Of a stretch of DNA of 13,974 nucleotides, positions 5,923 through 13,540 are shown one piece after another; positions within the stretch are counted from its first letter, which is position 1, and each line of letters starts with the position of its first letter. Location of the stretch: NCBI GenBank assembly GCA_026770585.1, contig MU647056.1, forward strand, positions 86,234-100,207, in the 5' to 3' direction. The notes below the pieces were generated by a model. That model was given only the letters and a program-made list of their open reading frames with translations, ran no database searches and was not told the origin of the DNA. The DNA is from Baffinella frigidus. Its lineage: Eukaryota > Cryptophyceae > Cryptomonadales > Baffinellaceae. A program made the translations under genes and the position numbers.

Positions 5923-6215
5923 TACAAAGCAACAAAGCACCATCTACTTGCAGTGGACGTGACTATATACAGCCACTCCGGTCATCCTGCACGGCACTGT
6001 ATCCCCATATCGCCCGGACACCAAACGGTCCAGAAAAACGCAGACCTTATTCGCTTCTGTATCGTCATTCAAAACCGTTTATAACAGAAACTTGTACCAA
6101 TTCGGCTGTTGCCACGGGCTGAAGGTACGCCGGTAAACCCCGCTCTCTTTTAAAACGTGGGCCTGTTCATGTCCGGGCACGGGAGGTATAACTAAGGTTC
6201 GCACACGAACGCACT
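5923..6215. other. No gene seen
   Basis: Apart from the right arm of the inverted repeat (5981-6006) and the word CGCCCGGACAC, which also occurs near 5609, I see no gene, RNA or mobile element here. Confidence 0.5.
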
Positions 6216-6336
6216 TACAGGGGTACCTCGCTTATAAGAAACGCCCACCCTCTTAGGGCCACCATAGGGCCCAAGACATAGGCCTATTGTAGGGTCCTAG
6301 GGGGGGGGGCTTTCTTATGAGCGAGGTATCCCTGCA
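6216..6336 (+). mobile_element. Family A MITE, copy A8
   Basis: A 121-bp copy with forward core. The left TIR has one change (CTTATAAGAAAC) and the right reads GAGGTATCCCTGCA, so the right TA has become CA. It has a long G-run of about ten. Confidence 0.9.
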
Positions 6337-6579
6337 GCCACTCTGACACTCAGTGCAGGGGCATAAGCTAGAGCGCCTCTCTTGAATCATGGGTCTTGGA
6401 CACACTTGACACACATGGAGGGAAACACATCAGTACTCCGAGGTCGAGATAGGCGAGATTCCCGACGGCAAGGCTGATGTGGTGGGGGCAATGGCTCCAA
6501 TGGTCCACAGCTGGTGATGGGCAGTGGCTCCAGTAGCCTCTACCCCCTGTAATGACAGAAGGGAAAAGGTAATTGAAGC
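6337..6579. other. No gene seen
   Basis: A unique-looking spacer of about 240 bp. A word GGGGGCAATGGCTCCAATGG is partly repeated as GGGCAGTGGCTCCAGTAG (about 6485-6537). Nothing else is recognised. Confidence 0.4.
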
Positions 6580-7790
6580 AGGGTTTGGGTCTAGGTTTTG
6601 GGTTTTGTGGTTTGGGTTTTGTGGTTTGTGGTTTGTGGTTTGTGGTGTGGGAGTTGGGGTATGGGGTTTGGGGTTTGTTGGTTTGGGGTTTGAGGTTAGG
6701 GTTTGAGATCAGGGTTTAGGTTTTAGGGTTTAGGGTTTAGGGTTTAGGGTTTGGGGTTGCGGGTTTAAGGTTTAGGGTTTAGGGTTGAGGGTTGAGGGTT
6801 GAGGGTTGAGGGTTTGGGGTTTGGGGTTTAGGGTTCAGGGTTTAGGGTTCAGGTTTTAGGGTTGAAGGTTGAGGGTTGAGGGTTGAGGGTTGAGGGTTTG
6901 GGTTTAGGGTTTAGGGTTTAGGGTTTTAGGGTTTAGGGTTTAGGGTTCAAGGCTTAGAGTTCAGGCTTCAGAGTTCAGGGTTTAGGGTTTAGGGTTCAGA
7001 TTTTAGGGTTTATGGTCCAGGGTATTGATTTAAGGTTTAGGGTTGGCCCTTAGGGTGTTAAGTTTAGGGTTGAGGGTTGAGGTTTTAGGGTTAAGGTTTA
7101 GGGTTCAGGGTTTAGGGTTTAAAGTGCAGGGTTTATTGTTCGGGGTTAGGGTTTAGTGTTAAGGATTTAGTGTTTAGGGTTGAGTGTTTATGGTTTAGGG
7201 TTTAGAGTTTAGGGTTGGTGGTGTGGGGTTTGGGGCTGTAGGGTAGGGGTTTGGGGTTTGGGGTTTGGGGTGTGGGATTTGGGGTTCAGGGTTTGCGTTT
7301 TGGATTTTGGGGTTTGGGTTTTGGGGTTTGGGGTTTGGGGTTTGGGTTTTGGGTTTTGGGGGGTGGGTTTTGGGGTTTGAGCTTTGAGGTGTGGGGTTTG
7401 GGGTTTGGGGTTTGGGGTGTTTGTTGTTGGGTTTAGGGTTTGAGGTTTGGGGTTTGGGGCTTGGGGTTTGAGGGTTGGGTGTGTGCGGTTTTGGGTTTAG
7501 GTTTGAGGGTTTAGGGTTTAGGGTTGCGGGTTTGGGGTTGAGGGTTTATCGTAGGGTTCAGGGTTCAGGGTTCAGGGTTCAGGGTTCAGGGTTGATGGGG
7601 CTGGGGTTTAGGGTTTAGGGTTTAGGGTGTCGGGTGTCGGGTGTAGGGTTGAGGGTATGGGGTTAGGGGTTAGGGTTTGGGGTTTAGGGTTTCGGGTTTA
7701 GGGTTTAGGGTTTAGGGTTTAGGGTTTAGGGTTTAGGGTTTAGGGTTTAGGGTTTAGGGTCTAGGGTTTAGGGTTTATGTTTTATGGTTG
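6580..7790 (+). repeat. 1.2-kb interstitial TTTAGGG array
   Basis: Tandem telomere-type units on the plus strand, mostly degenerate, in patches of like variants: TTGAGGG blocks (about 6784-6812, 6866-6897), TTTGGGG-rich sequence (about 7250-7420), GGGTTCA blocks (about 7556-7594). A near-perfect TTTAGGG run lies at about 7696-7770. G-rich on the plus strand, with quadruplex potential. The Gly/Phe/Trp-rich open frames inside it are low-complexity artefacts. Confidence 0.97.
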
Positions 7791-8001
7791 AGCGCTCAGG
7801 AACCTTGAACCATGGACCCTGAACCAGGCCGCGAAAGGTAGGGCTGTGCCTAAGAGCTCAGGACCGACCTAGGGGCGGTTCGCGGTCTTACTTTCGAGGA
7901 AATGAGAAAGAGAGACCTCTGTTACTACCAACACGGCCTCCATGTGTGCCTCCACCGAGGCTGTGTCTGAGCAGGGACGCCGCGAGAGGTCATGTGCACT
8001 G
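7791..8001. other. No gene seen
   Basis: A short spacer. The word TTTCGAGGAAATGAGAA (about 7892-7908) resembles part of the 56-bp dispersed repeat (CTTGAGGAAATGAGAA), possibly a small remnant. Confidence 0.35.
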
Positions 8002-8124
8002 TACAGGGGTACCTCGCTCATAAGAAACTGCCTCCTCCCCCTTGGACCACCGTAGGGCCCTATGCATAGTCCTACTGTACGGTCAAAGGAGGAGGCGGTT
8101 TCTTATGAGCGAGGTACCCCTGTA
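8002..8124 (+). mobile_element. Family A MITE, copy A9
   Basis: A 123-bp copy with intact TIRs and TA on both sides, forward core. The C-run and G-run are replaced by CCTCCTCCCCC / AGGAGGAGG, which keeps arm pairing. That points to compensating change or a shared ancestral hairpin form. Confidence 0.92.
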
Positions 8125-8194
8125 CACGTTGAGGTCCTGCTTGATCCTCACACGCGCACACAGATAATGCGAAAAGGTAACGCCAGCGGACCCC

Positions 8195-8286
8195 TTAGCC
8201 TACGGTAGGAACCCCCCCTCCTCCTACGACGTTAAAAACAAAAAGGTCTTTGAAAGTCGTAGGAGGTGGGTTCCTACCGTAGGCAA
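8195..8286. repeat. Strong hairpin / foldback element
   Basis: Arms of about 30 bp at 8198-8230 and 8256-8283 (GCCTACGGTAGGAACC ... GGTTCCTACCGTAGGC) pair almost perfectly, around a 25-base A-rich loop. Outer bases TTAG/CAA are partly complementary. It may be another small foldback element, since CCTACGGTAGG resembles the cores of families A and B. It lies about 115 bp beyond the stop of the transporter gene, but a bacterial-type terminator role is not expected in a eukaryote. A ten-base match to the family A end (GTACCTCGCT) follows at 8301-8310. Confidence 0.75.
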
Positions 8287-8372
8287 TGCGTAAGCTCTAA
8301 GTACCTCGCTGGCATTACATGTAGCTTTTTGCATGGCAGAGTCGAGTATGTATGAGGGTTTATACATGAGGG

Positions 8373-8378
8373 TTTATT
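8373..8378 (-). promoter_or_regulatory. Candidate poly(A) signal AATAAA for transporter
   Basis: On the minus strand AATAAA starts about 23 bases after the TAG stop at 8401-8403, in an AT-rich trailer (GTAAATAATAAACCC). Position and strand fit a eukaryotic cleavage signal for the upstream gene. Confidence 0.5.
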
Positions 8379-8400
8379 ATTTACACGATGCACGGCGGCG

Positions 8401-9435
8401 CTACATGCGGTAGGTGGGATCAATCGCCTGGTAGGAAAAGGCCACAAGAATCCCCCCCGCGAACATGGCCGGGACAGCGACGATGGAGTGCACGGCGAGC
8501 AGCGCGAAGCCCGAGAGGCCGTGCCCCGAGGTGCACCCAGACGCGAGGCGGCTCCCGAGGATCATGACAAAGCCCCCGATGAAGGCCTCGGCGTAGCCGA
8601 CGCCGGGGGTGGTGCCGAGCGTGAGCATGGCGGAGGAGGAGATGGCGGCGCCGGCGGCGGCCCCGAAGAGGTAGACCACCTGCCACCAGTTCCCGAGGCC
8701 CGAACGGTACTTGGAGAGGTGGGGGGTCGCGGCGGAGAGCGATTGGGAGATGCCGGCGGGCGTGGACGCGAGGATGGCGCCCATGGCCGAGGGGGGGAGC
8801 GCCTGCGCGCCGGGGGCTACCCGGGCGGGGAGCTCCAGGTCCCAGGGGAGAAAGATCTCGAAGAGAGCGACGACGGTCGATAGGAGGACGAAGAGACCGA
8901 CGGCGAGCTTGTGAAAGGCCACGGAGTTAAGAAGGGAAAAGTCCTCGAGCTTGACCTGGGAGACGCGGCCGATCTTGAGGAGGTGCTCGAAGGAGGGGAC
9001 GAACGCGCCGTAGAGCATCGCGGCGGCGAGCCCGCCGAGCACGGTGACCCAGGCATTCTGCACGTTGCTCCCGATCTGGATGAGCACCATGCCCGGGCAG
9101 CTCCCCGCGAGGGCCATGCCGCACCCGAGCAGGAAGGCGCCGAGGACCACGGCCGGGATGCCCTTGCCGCACCCGCACCCCATGAACTCCTTGCGCGCGG
9201 CCTCCATGCACTTGGGCGCTGCGACGGCGAGGACAGCGAAGGAGAGCGCGCTTGTGGCCGTGGCGGACAGGAACATCTTCAGCATCAAACTCTTCTCGAT
9301 GAGGAAGACGCCCCTTATGCTTGCCGGGTTTGTGACCTCGCTCAGCTCCATCGCAGCCCCGAACACCAGCCCCATGCAGGCCGCCACGAACAGAGCCCCG
9401 GCGAGACGCTGGTACGAGTCGTGGTGTCGTGCATG
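8401..9435 (-). CDS. YeeE/YedE-type (DUF395) sulfur-compound transporter
   Basis: The frame is open from 9435 to the TAG at 8401-8403. Counting from the GTG at 9387 gives 328 residues. It is a polytopic membrane protein with about eight hydrophobic segments (roughly 3-15, 36-57, 78-96, 100-128, 158-180, 235-258, 265-282, 292-318). Two family hallmarks are present: GSCPG with Cys97, and SGCTSGHG with Cys285, the latter very characteristic of the YeeE/YedE family. Known members such as bacterial TsuA import thiosulfate using conserved cysteines; the substrate here is inferred. An extra GCGCGKG lies at 70-76. The N-terminal segment (ALFVAACMGLVFGAAMELSE) aligns with the family start only if codons upstream of 9387 are included, and no ATG lies in frame before the TGA at 9436-9438. 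The first in-frame ATG is at 9375, inside that segment. An intron, frameshift or sequence error near 9440 is likely. High GC third positions. The family is mainly bacterial, so old transfer is plausible. Confidence 0.88.
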   Translation of the reverse strand, partial: HARHHDSYQRLAGALFVAACMGLVFGAAMELSEVTNPASIRGVFLIEKSLMLKMFLSATATSALSFAVLAVAAPKCMEAARKEFMGCGCGKGIPAVVLGAFLLGCGMALAGSCPGMVLIQIGSNVQNAWVTVLGGLAAAMLYGAFVPSFEHLLKIGRVSQVKLEDFSLLNSVAFHKLAVGLFVLLSTVVALFEIFLPWDLELPARVAPGAQALPPSAMGAILASTPAGISQSLSAATPHLSKYRSGLGNWWQVVYLFGAAAGAAISSSAMLTLGTTPGVGYAEAFIGGFVMILGSRLASGCTSGHGLSGFALLAVHSIVAVPAMFAGGILVAFSYQAIDPTYRM

Positions 9436-9473
9436 TCAACCGAGGTGTCACCGAAGAGCGCCACGTCTGACAT
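9436..9473 (-). other. Possible 5' end of the transporter gene in another frame
   Basis: An ATG at 9473-9471 with A at -3 opens a frame reading MSDVALFGDTSVDMHD, one frame away from the transporter. That frame is open much further upstream (to 9812). Joining it to the transporter frame needs an intron of length 2 modulo 3, or a single-base error near 9430-9445. A GT...AG pair (TCG|GTTGAC ... TACCAG|CGT) has the right phase but encloses only 32 nt, short for an intron. Confidence 0.35.
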
Positions 9474-9743
9474 TGTGCTCAATCTTCTTTCCTGTTCAGC
9501 GGAAACGGTGACGGTTGGCGAGCCACACTGCGGTGACTGCACCGTGATCGCCACGCAGTTCGGGCGTGTCGGGCTCTGGGAGGCTGTCTTGTCCACCGGC
9601 TCCAGGTACGACGGGTTGGAGTATAAGGCCATCCTCGACGAGACGGGAGGGAAGATGCTCGGCAAGCGGGAGCGTGGAGCTTCGGCTTCGCGGTTCCTTG
9701 GGAGTGGGGGTCGTTGGTACATGCAAGGAGGTCTTGGTACATG

Positions 9744-10131
9744 ACATAAGGTCCATGACGTCTTTTGGTGCTTATGGTGCTTTTCTAAAGTCAACTTGTC
9801 TTGAAATGACAAACGACAACCAAACCACGCAAGAGTGTACGAGCCCTCGTAGGGCTGACCTAGGAAAACAAGTCAGTTCACACGGAATTTGTACCAACTT
9901 CCCGAAATTTCGATTTTTCTCTGGGGAGAATGTCCACTTATGAACTTAAAAAATAGTCAGATCTGACTATTTCTCCTGCAGGCCACTCTGCCTTACACTC
10001 TTGCGTGGAACAAATCCGTGATTTGTAAAGCGAAGTCACGAATCATCGTGTTTACCACACCAGCCGACTGTTCTCGAACATTCTGGTGCTATCGACATCC
10101 GTAGATCTACAAGGGTCTACTCGTACACCTG
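9744..10131. promoter_or_regulatory. AT-rich spacer with nested inverted repeats
   Basis: No gene seen. A 14-bp inverted repeat CCACGCAAGAGTGT (9825-9838) / ACACTCTTGCGTGG (9995-10008) encloses 156 bp. In it is a perfect 22-bp palindrome at 9951-9972, centred on AGATCT with half-site AAATAGTCAGA. AGCCCTCGTAGGGCT at about 9842-9856 is another small hairpin. The span lies upstream of the minus-strand transporter, so these may be regulatory sites, or the outer repeat may mark another foldback element. Confidence 0.45.
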
Positions 10132-10372
10132 TATTGTACTTTTCGGGTCAGCGCGGATTTTGGGTCGGGGTCGGGAAGTCGGGAAAAATCGAAAATATCG
10201 AAAAAGGGCTCTAGTATTTGTACATATTATGGGTGGGGGGTGCATCTTGGCATCATATCAATGCATAAGACAGCATAAAACTTTAGATGGACGTATCGAT
10301 TTTCGAGATTTTCATTTCCCGACTCCCCGACCCGACCTCGAGAAAATCCGCGCTGACCCGAAAAGTACAATA
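10132..10372. mobile_element. Foldback / TIR element C, 241 bp
   Basis: It begins TATTGTACTTTTCGGGTCAG then CGCGGATTTT and ends with the exact reverse complement, about 30 bp perfect. The arms continue imperfectly for a further ~40 bp (GGGTCGGGGTCGGGAAGTCG-like, GAAAAATCGAAAAT-like). The ends are TA. The centre is AT-rich, with no protein frame of note. Its sequence is unlike families A and B. It is probably a third non-autonomous TIR element; only one copy is in the window. Confidence 0.75.
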
Positions 10373-10383
10373 TCAATACATAA

Positions 10384-10745
10384 TCAATGATTGAATATTT
10401 CCTCTTGATCCGTATGAGGAAAAGTGGTCAAAACCGACTCAAAACCGACACTCTCGCCCTTCTCCTCCAGCTCCGTCGTCCGGATCGATGCGGACGGTGT
10501 GCGTCTGTACGAGCTCGTAGGTTGATGACTTAGGACCAAGGAATCTCTGCTAGCTTCTTCATCCCCCGCGGCTGTGCTCACCACGGCGTTTCGGTCCACC
10601 GGGCCAAGAAACGTGCGTGCTGCTGTATGACGTTAATTAAAGCTCCGATAGCTCCGATGGGCTGCAGCAGCCGCCCAGCTCCACGGTCCCACTGCTCAAG
10701 CCCCACCCGCTCGAGCACTCCCTCCGGAAACTGCCCCACCTTCAT
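10384..10745 (-). CDS. Possible small two-exon gene, unknown product
   Basis: An ATG at 10745-10743 opens a 55-codon frame, with an in-frame TAA 15 bases upstream. It encodes MKVGQFPEGVLERVGLEQWD, then an amphipathic stretch including RLLQPIGAIGALINVIQQHA. It stops at TGA 10580-10578, but a strong donor GTG|GTGAGC overlaps that stop. Splicing 10581-10529 (53 nt, ending CCTAAG) would keep phase and continue into a frame encoding HQPTSSYRRTPSASIRTTEL and a polar tail to the TGA at 10384-10386, giving 102 residues in total. The GC-rich coding-like block contrasts with the AT-rich flanks. No family recognised. The exon structure is inference. Confidence 0.4.
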
Positions 10746-10905
10746 CCGAGAACATGTTTAATTTGAAAGAAAATGGCCTATCAAACCGGATTCTGGCCCA
10801 ATTTTAATTATTTTTTTTTTTTTACTTCGGGCCCTAATTGACCTTCGTCTGAACTCATATGAACAAATAGGGATCCATTTTCTTTTAAATCAAACTTGTC
10901 CCCAG
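10746..10905. repeat. Imperfect foldback with poly(T)
   Basis: The left arm AACATGTTTAATTTGAAAGA then AAATGG (10751-10775) pairs imperfectly with the right arm CCATTTTCTTTTAAATCAAA then CTTGT (10875-10899). The loop holds a T13 run at 10811-10823. It could be a decayed foldback element. Confidence 0.5.
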
Positions 10906-11415
10906 ATTAACCTGCGACACAGCAACACCACCTCAGCACGCAATCGGTTATTCCTGCCTGTTCTCCATTTTGGGGGGACCTTGAGGATTTAGGGTTTAGG
11001 GTGTACGAGGTATGTCATCTAAATATGGAATTTTTCGAACGGGAAAATGATTTGGAAGACGGAATAATTTACTCCAAGTACTTCAGGTCGTTTTGAGGGT
11101 GAGCTCACGCTGAGCACCTTGATGTAAAAATCTCGGAATAGAATTAACGAGTGCTCGAACTAAGGCCACTTGAAAATAAGCCCTTTTCTGGCTGCCGAAA
11201 ATTATGCCAAAGTTATGGACCTTTCTTACCACACAGTTCCCCGCAATAATATCTAAATTTGATCTCGAATCAGTCGACTGATTGGATTATAAGCGATTCA
11301 GCCGCAGAAGTGTCTGGTAAAGATGCAAGACAAAGAACCTGGTGTTTCAGCAAGCTTTTGAGTTTTAAACGGCATTGTAAACCGAATCTCGTAGTACAAA
11401 TCAAAGACTTTGTGG
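10906..11415. other. AT-rich, no gene seen
   Basis: Contains two TTTAGGG units at 10988-11001 and the 16-bp perfect palindrome AATCAGTCGACTGATT at 11268-11283. No open frame or RNA could be supported. Confidence 0.5.
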
Positions 11416-11590
11416 GGTAAGTTTTAGGTTTTAGGTTTTAGGTTTTAGAGTTCAGGGTTTAGGGTTAAGAGTTTAGGGTCTAGGGTTTAGGGTTTCGGGC
11501 TCAGGGTTTAGGGTTTAGGGTTTAGGGTTTAGGGTTTAGGGTTTAGGGTTTAGGGTTTAGGGTTTAGGGTTTGGAGTTGAGTGTCTAACG
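11416..11590 (+). repeat. Short interstitial TTTAGGG array
   Basis: Starts with TTTTAGG variants, passes through degenerate units, then holds about nine to ten perfect TTTAGGG units at about 11507-11571 before decaying. Same orientation as the 1.2-kb array, opposite to the arrays at the window edges. Confidence 0.95.
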
Positions 11591-11776
11591 ATCAGGGTTG
11601 AGGTTTGAGGGACATCGTTTTTAGATCCAAATTTGAAATAATTGGGCCAAAGGCTGGCTATTAAACCCAAAATTCGTTTTAAAACGATTAGATGGATAGA
11701 GCTTTTTAGTAGTGGGGGGTATTTCGTGGCTGAAATTGGAGCCATATGCTGAAATTTTCATTGTTTCAGGTCCTTT

Positions 11777-12025
11777 AGGTCTTTTAGGTTTTAAATGCTC
11801 TCAACATAGCCCAACGACACGCCCTTCCGTAGAAAGGATCCGCAGAAAAAGCATTTTTGCTTCCGGATCGCATTGAGCTCTCCAGTGCAGAGGCTCGTGA
11901 AAAGGGGGAACAGGGTGGTTCTTTTGGGGTTTGTGAAGGTATATCTTTAGGTCCTTGAGGTTTTAAATGCTCCCAACATAGCCCAACGATACGCCCTTCC
12001 GTAGAAAGGACTGCAAAGAAAGCAT
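11777..12025. repeat. Direct repeat, ~77-bp units
   Basis: Units at about 11777-11853 and 11948-12025 share GGTTTTAAATGCTC, then CAACATAGCCCAACGA and ACGCCCTTCCGTAGAAAGGA, with few differences and an offset of about 171 bp. Two minus-strand frames share FYGRA[C/Y]RWAML as a result, but have no other sign of being genes. Confidence 0.8.
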
Positions 12026-12480
12026 ACCAATTGGTTACCATGCTTCATAGGAGATTTTTCGGTTCTACGCCCCTTCAAAACGCACCGTTTCGAGAATTCT
12101 GGTGCAAATGAAATGAGCAGACCGTCAAAACCAGCAAACCGAAAAGCGGCCAACATTTCCCGGAATCGCTCTATCATGAAATCATGAGACTGTTGTTGAG
12201 TTGAGCCTTATTGAACCAGTTCCAGAGTTTTCAGAATCCTGGTTGAGTTGATTCGAGCGCTTAGCTCAACAAGGCTCATTCATTACATGTAGGCTCAATA
12301 AGAATTCGGTACCAAAAGTCGGCCCCTTCAAGTGGGAATTTCCGTGCATGTACAGCCCTATTTTGTTGGCCGAAAACTTCAGAAATGCCGTACAACTTGG
12401 ACACGACGAGGCTAATTTTGGCTGTGCTCATTAAGGCTCATCAAGGTTCATTAGCGCAAGTGGTCCTTGCTGAGTTGAGC
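12026..12480. other. AT-rich, short GGCTCATTAA-type repeats
   Basis: No gene supported. Words of the type GGCTCAT/TGAGCC recur in both orientations (about 12196-12300), and three tandem units GCTCATTAAG/GCTCATCAAG/GTTCATTAG lie at 12425-12452. Confidence 0.45.
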
Positions 12481-13177
12481 TGATTACTGATTACTGAATT
12501 TATTAAAGAGGGTTCGCCGTTATTGCCTAACCCGTGCCATTACCAGACTATGATCGGTCCATTTTATACCCCGCTCGCCCTAATGAGCTTCAGCTGAGCT
12601 GGGAAGTCCTCGTAGAGATGAACCGGATCATTGCCTCAATCCACGAACTTAATCAACCAACTCATCAGTCCCTTAATGGGTTCCCTGCCCTGTTGTTTAC
12701 TTGCAGGTGTTTGATTTTTTGAACTGCTCTGCAAAAAGTCGAAGATCTTTATATCCGGTCCTAGAACTGGATCGGTTCTTCGAAAACCGGTATCCGGTCC
12801 CCAATCTGTTTTTTTTATGGTCGAAAAAATGGCTTACTCCCAGGACCCTGAGAATGGACCCAGCGCATTTTCAGCCGACAAAAACGCACCTATTTTTTTT
12901 CTCGAGAAACAGGGTTCCCAAGTGGTGATTTTTCCACAAAATCCAAAAAAAAACTTCCGAGCGGTTGGAGTACCCATCATTTGAATTGCCTGTGGTATCT
13001 TTGTAGAATTACTATGATTGTGTCCCGAGTTGGGAATTCCCAATCCCAACTATTATGAGATGGGAACTCCCAATCCCAATTCACAACTTCTTTGGTTGGC
13101 AATTCCCAACGGGAAATAAACAGCCAATTTTGAAAACTTTGGTGTGTCCGCATCTGCGTCACCAATCCGGAGGCGGG
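12481..13177. other. AT-rich, GGGAATTCCC cluster, no gene supported
   Basis: A 62-codon frame at 12534-12722 has only a GTG start and no features. At 13030-13043 TTGGGAATTCCCAA is a perfect palindrome; TGGGAA[T/C]TCCCAATCCCAA repeats at 13031 and 13061, and a third version (GGCAATTCCCAACGGG) lies near 13098-13113. Repeated TATCCGGTCC words lie at about 12751-12801. Confidence 0.45.
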
Positions 13178-13300
13178 CCCATCTGTACCTCGCTCATAGG
13201 AAACCCGCTCCTCCTAGGACCCTACAGTAGGCCTATGCCTAAGGCCCTATTATTGTCCTTGGGGGGGGGGGCAGTTTCTTATGAGCGAGGTACCACTGTG
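13178..13300 (-). mobile_element. Family A MITE, copy A10
   Basis: A 123-bp copy with reverse core. The outer 8 bp of the left TIR are decayed (CCCATCTG for TACAGGGG), while the right TIR is nearly intact (TTTCTTATGAGCGAGGTACC, then ACTGTG). It has an eleven-base G-run. Confidence 0.85.
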
Positions 13301-13402
13301 GAGAGAGGTCATCGGGACCATCATCGGGACCATCCACATGGAATTTGTTCAAACACGACCGTGCACGAGACAGGAGTCGAGATGGAAGAAGGCAGGGTGC
13401 TC

Positions 13403-13524
13403 TACAGGGGTACCTCGCTCATAAGAAACCGCCCCCCCCCCCAGGACCACCATAGGGCCCTAGGCATAGCCCTACTGTAGGGCCATAGGGGGTGGTGGTT
13501 TCTTATGAGCGATGTGCCCCTGAA
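13403..13524 (+). mobile_element. Family A MITE, copy A11
   Basis: A 122-bp copy, forward core, left TIR perfect. The right TIR has two changes (GCGATGTGCCCCTG) and the final TA has become AA. C-runs and G-runs pair imperfectly. Confidence 0.9.
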
Positions 13525-13540
13525 TGCCCTACCGGACATG

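Larger units (their letters stand above)
5679..6006. repeat. Inverted repeat, 26-bp arms
   Basis: Arms at 5679-5704 (GGGGATACAGTCCCGTGCAG then GATGAC) and 5981-6006 (its reverse complement) match at 25 of 26 bases. Between them lie family B copy B3 and the 56-bp dispersed repeat. Words like AGGATGACCGG at 5831 and its inverse at about 5976 suggest an older, larger inverted structure now broken up. Confidence 0.7.

Noticed and set aside
6524-7436. Gly/Phe/Trp-rich open frames in the G-rich array
   Set aside because: They are translations of TTTGGGG/TTTAGGG repeats with no start context, domain or codon signal.
8488-9056. Several long frames overlapping the transporter on both strands
   Set aside because: High GC at third codon positions keeps shadow frames open; only the minus frame has the family motifs and membrane segments.
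12534-12722. 62-codon plus-strand frame
   Set aside because: Lies in AT-rich DNA with only a GTG start and no recognisable motif. Not supported as a gene.
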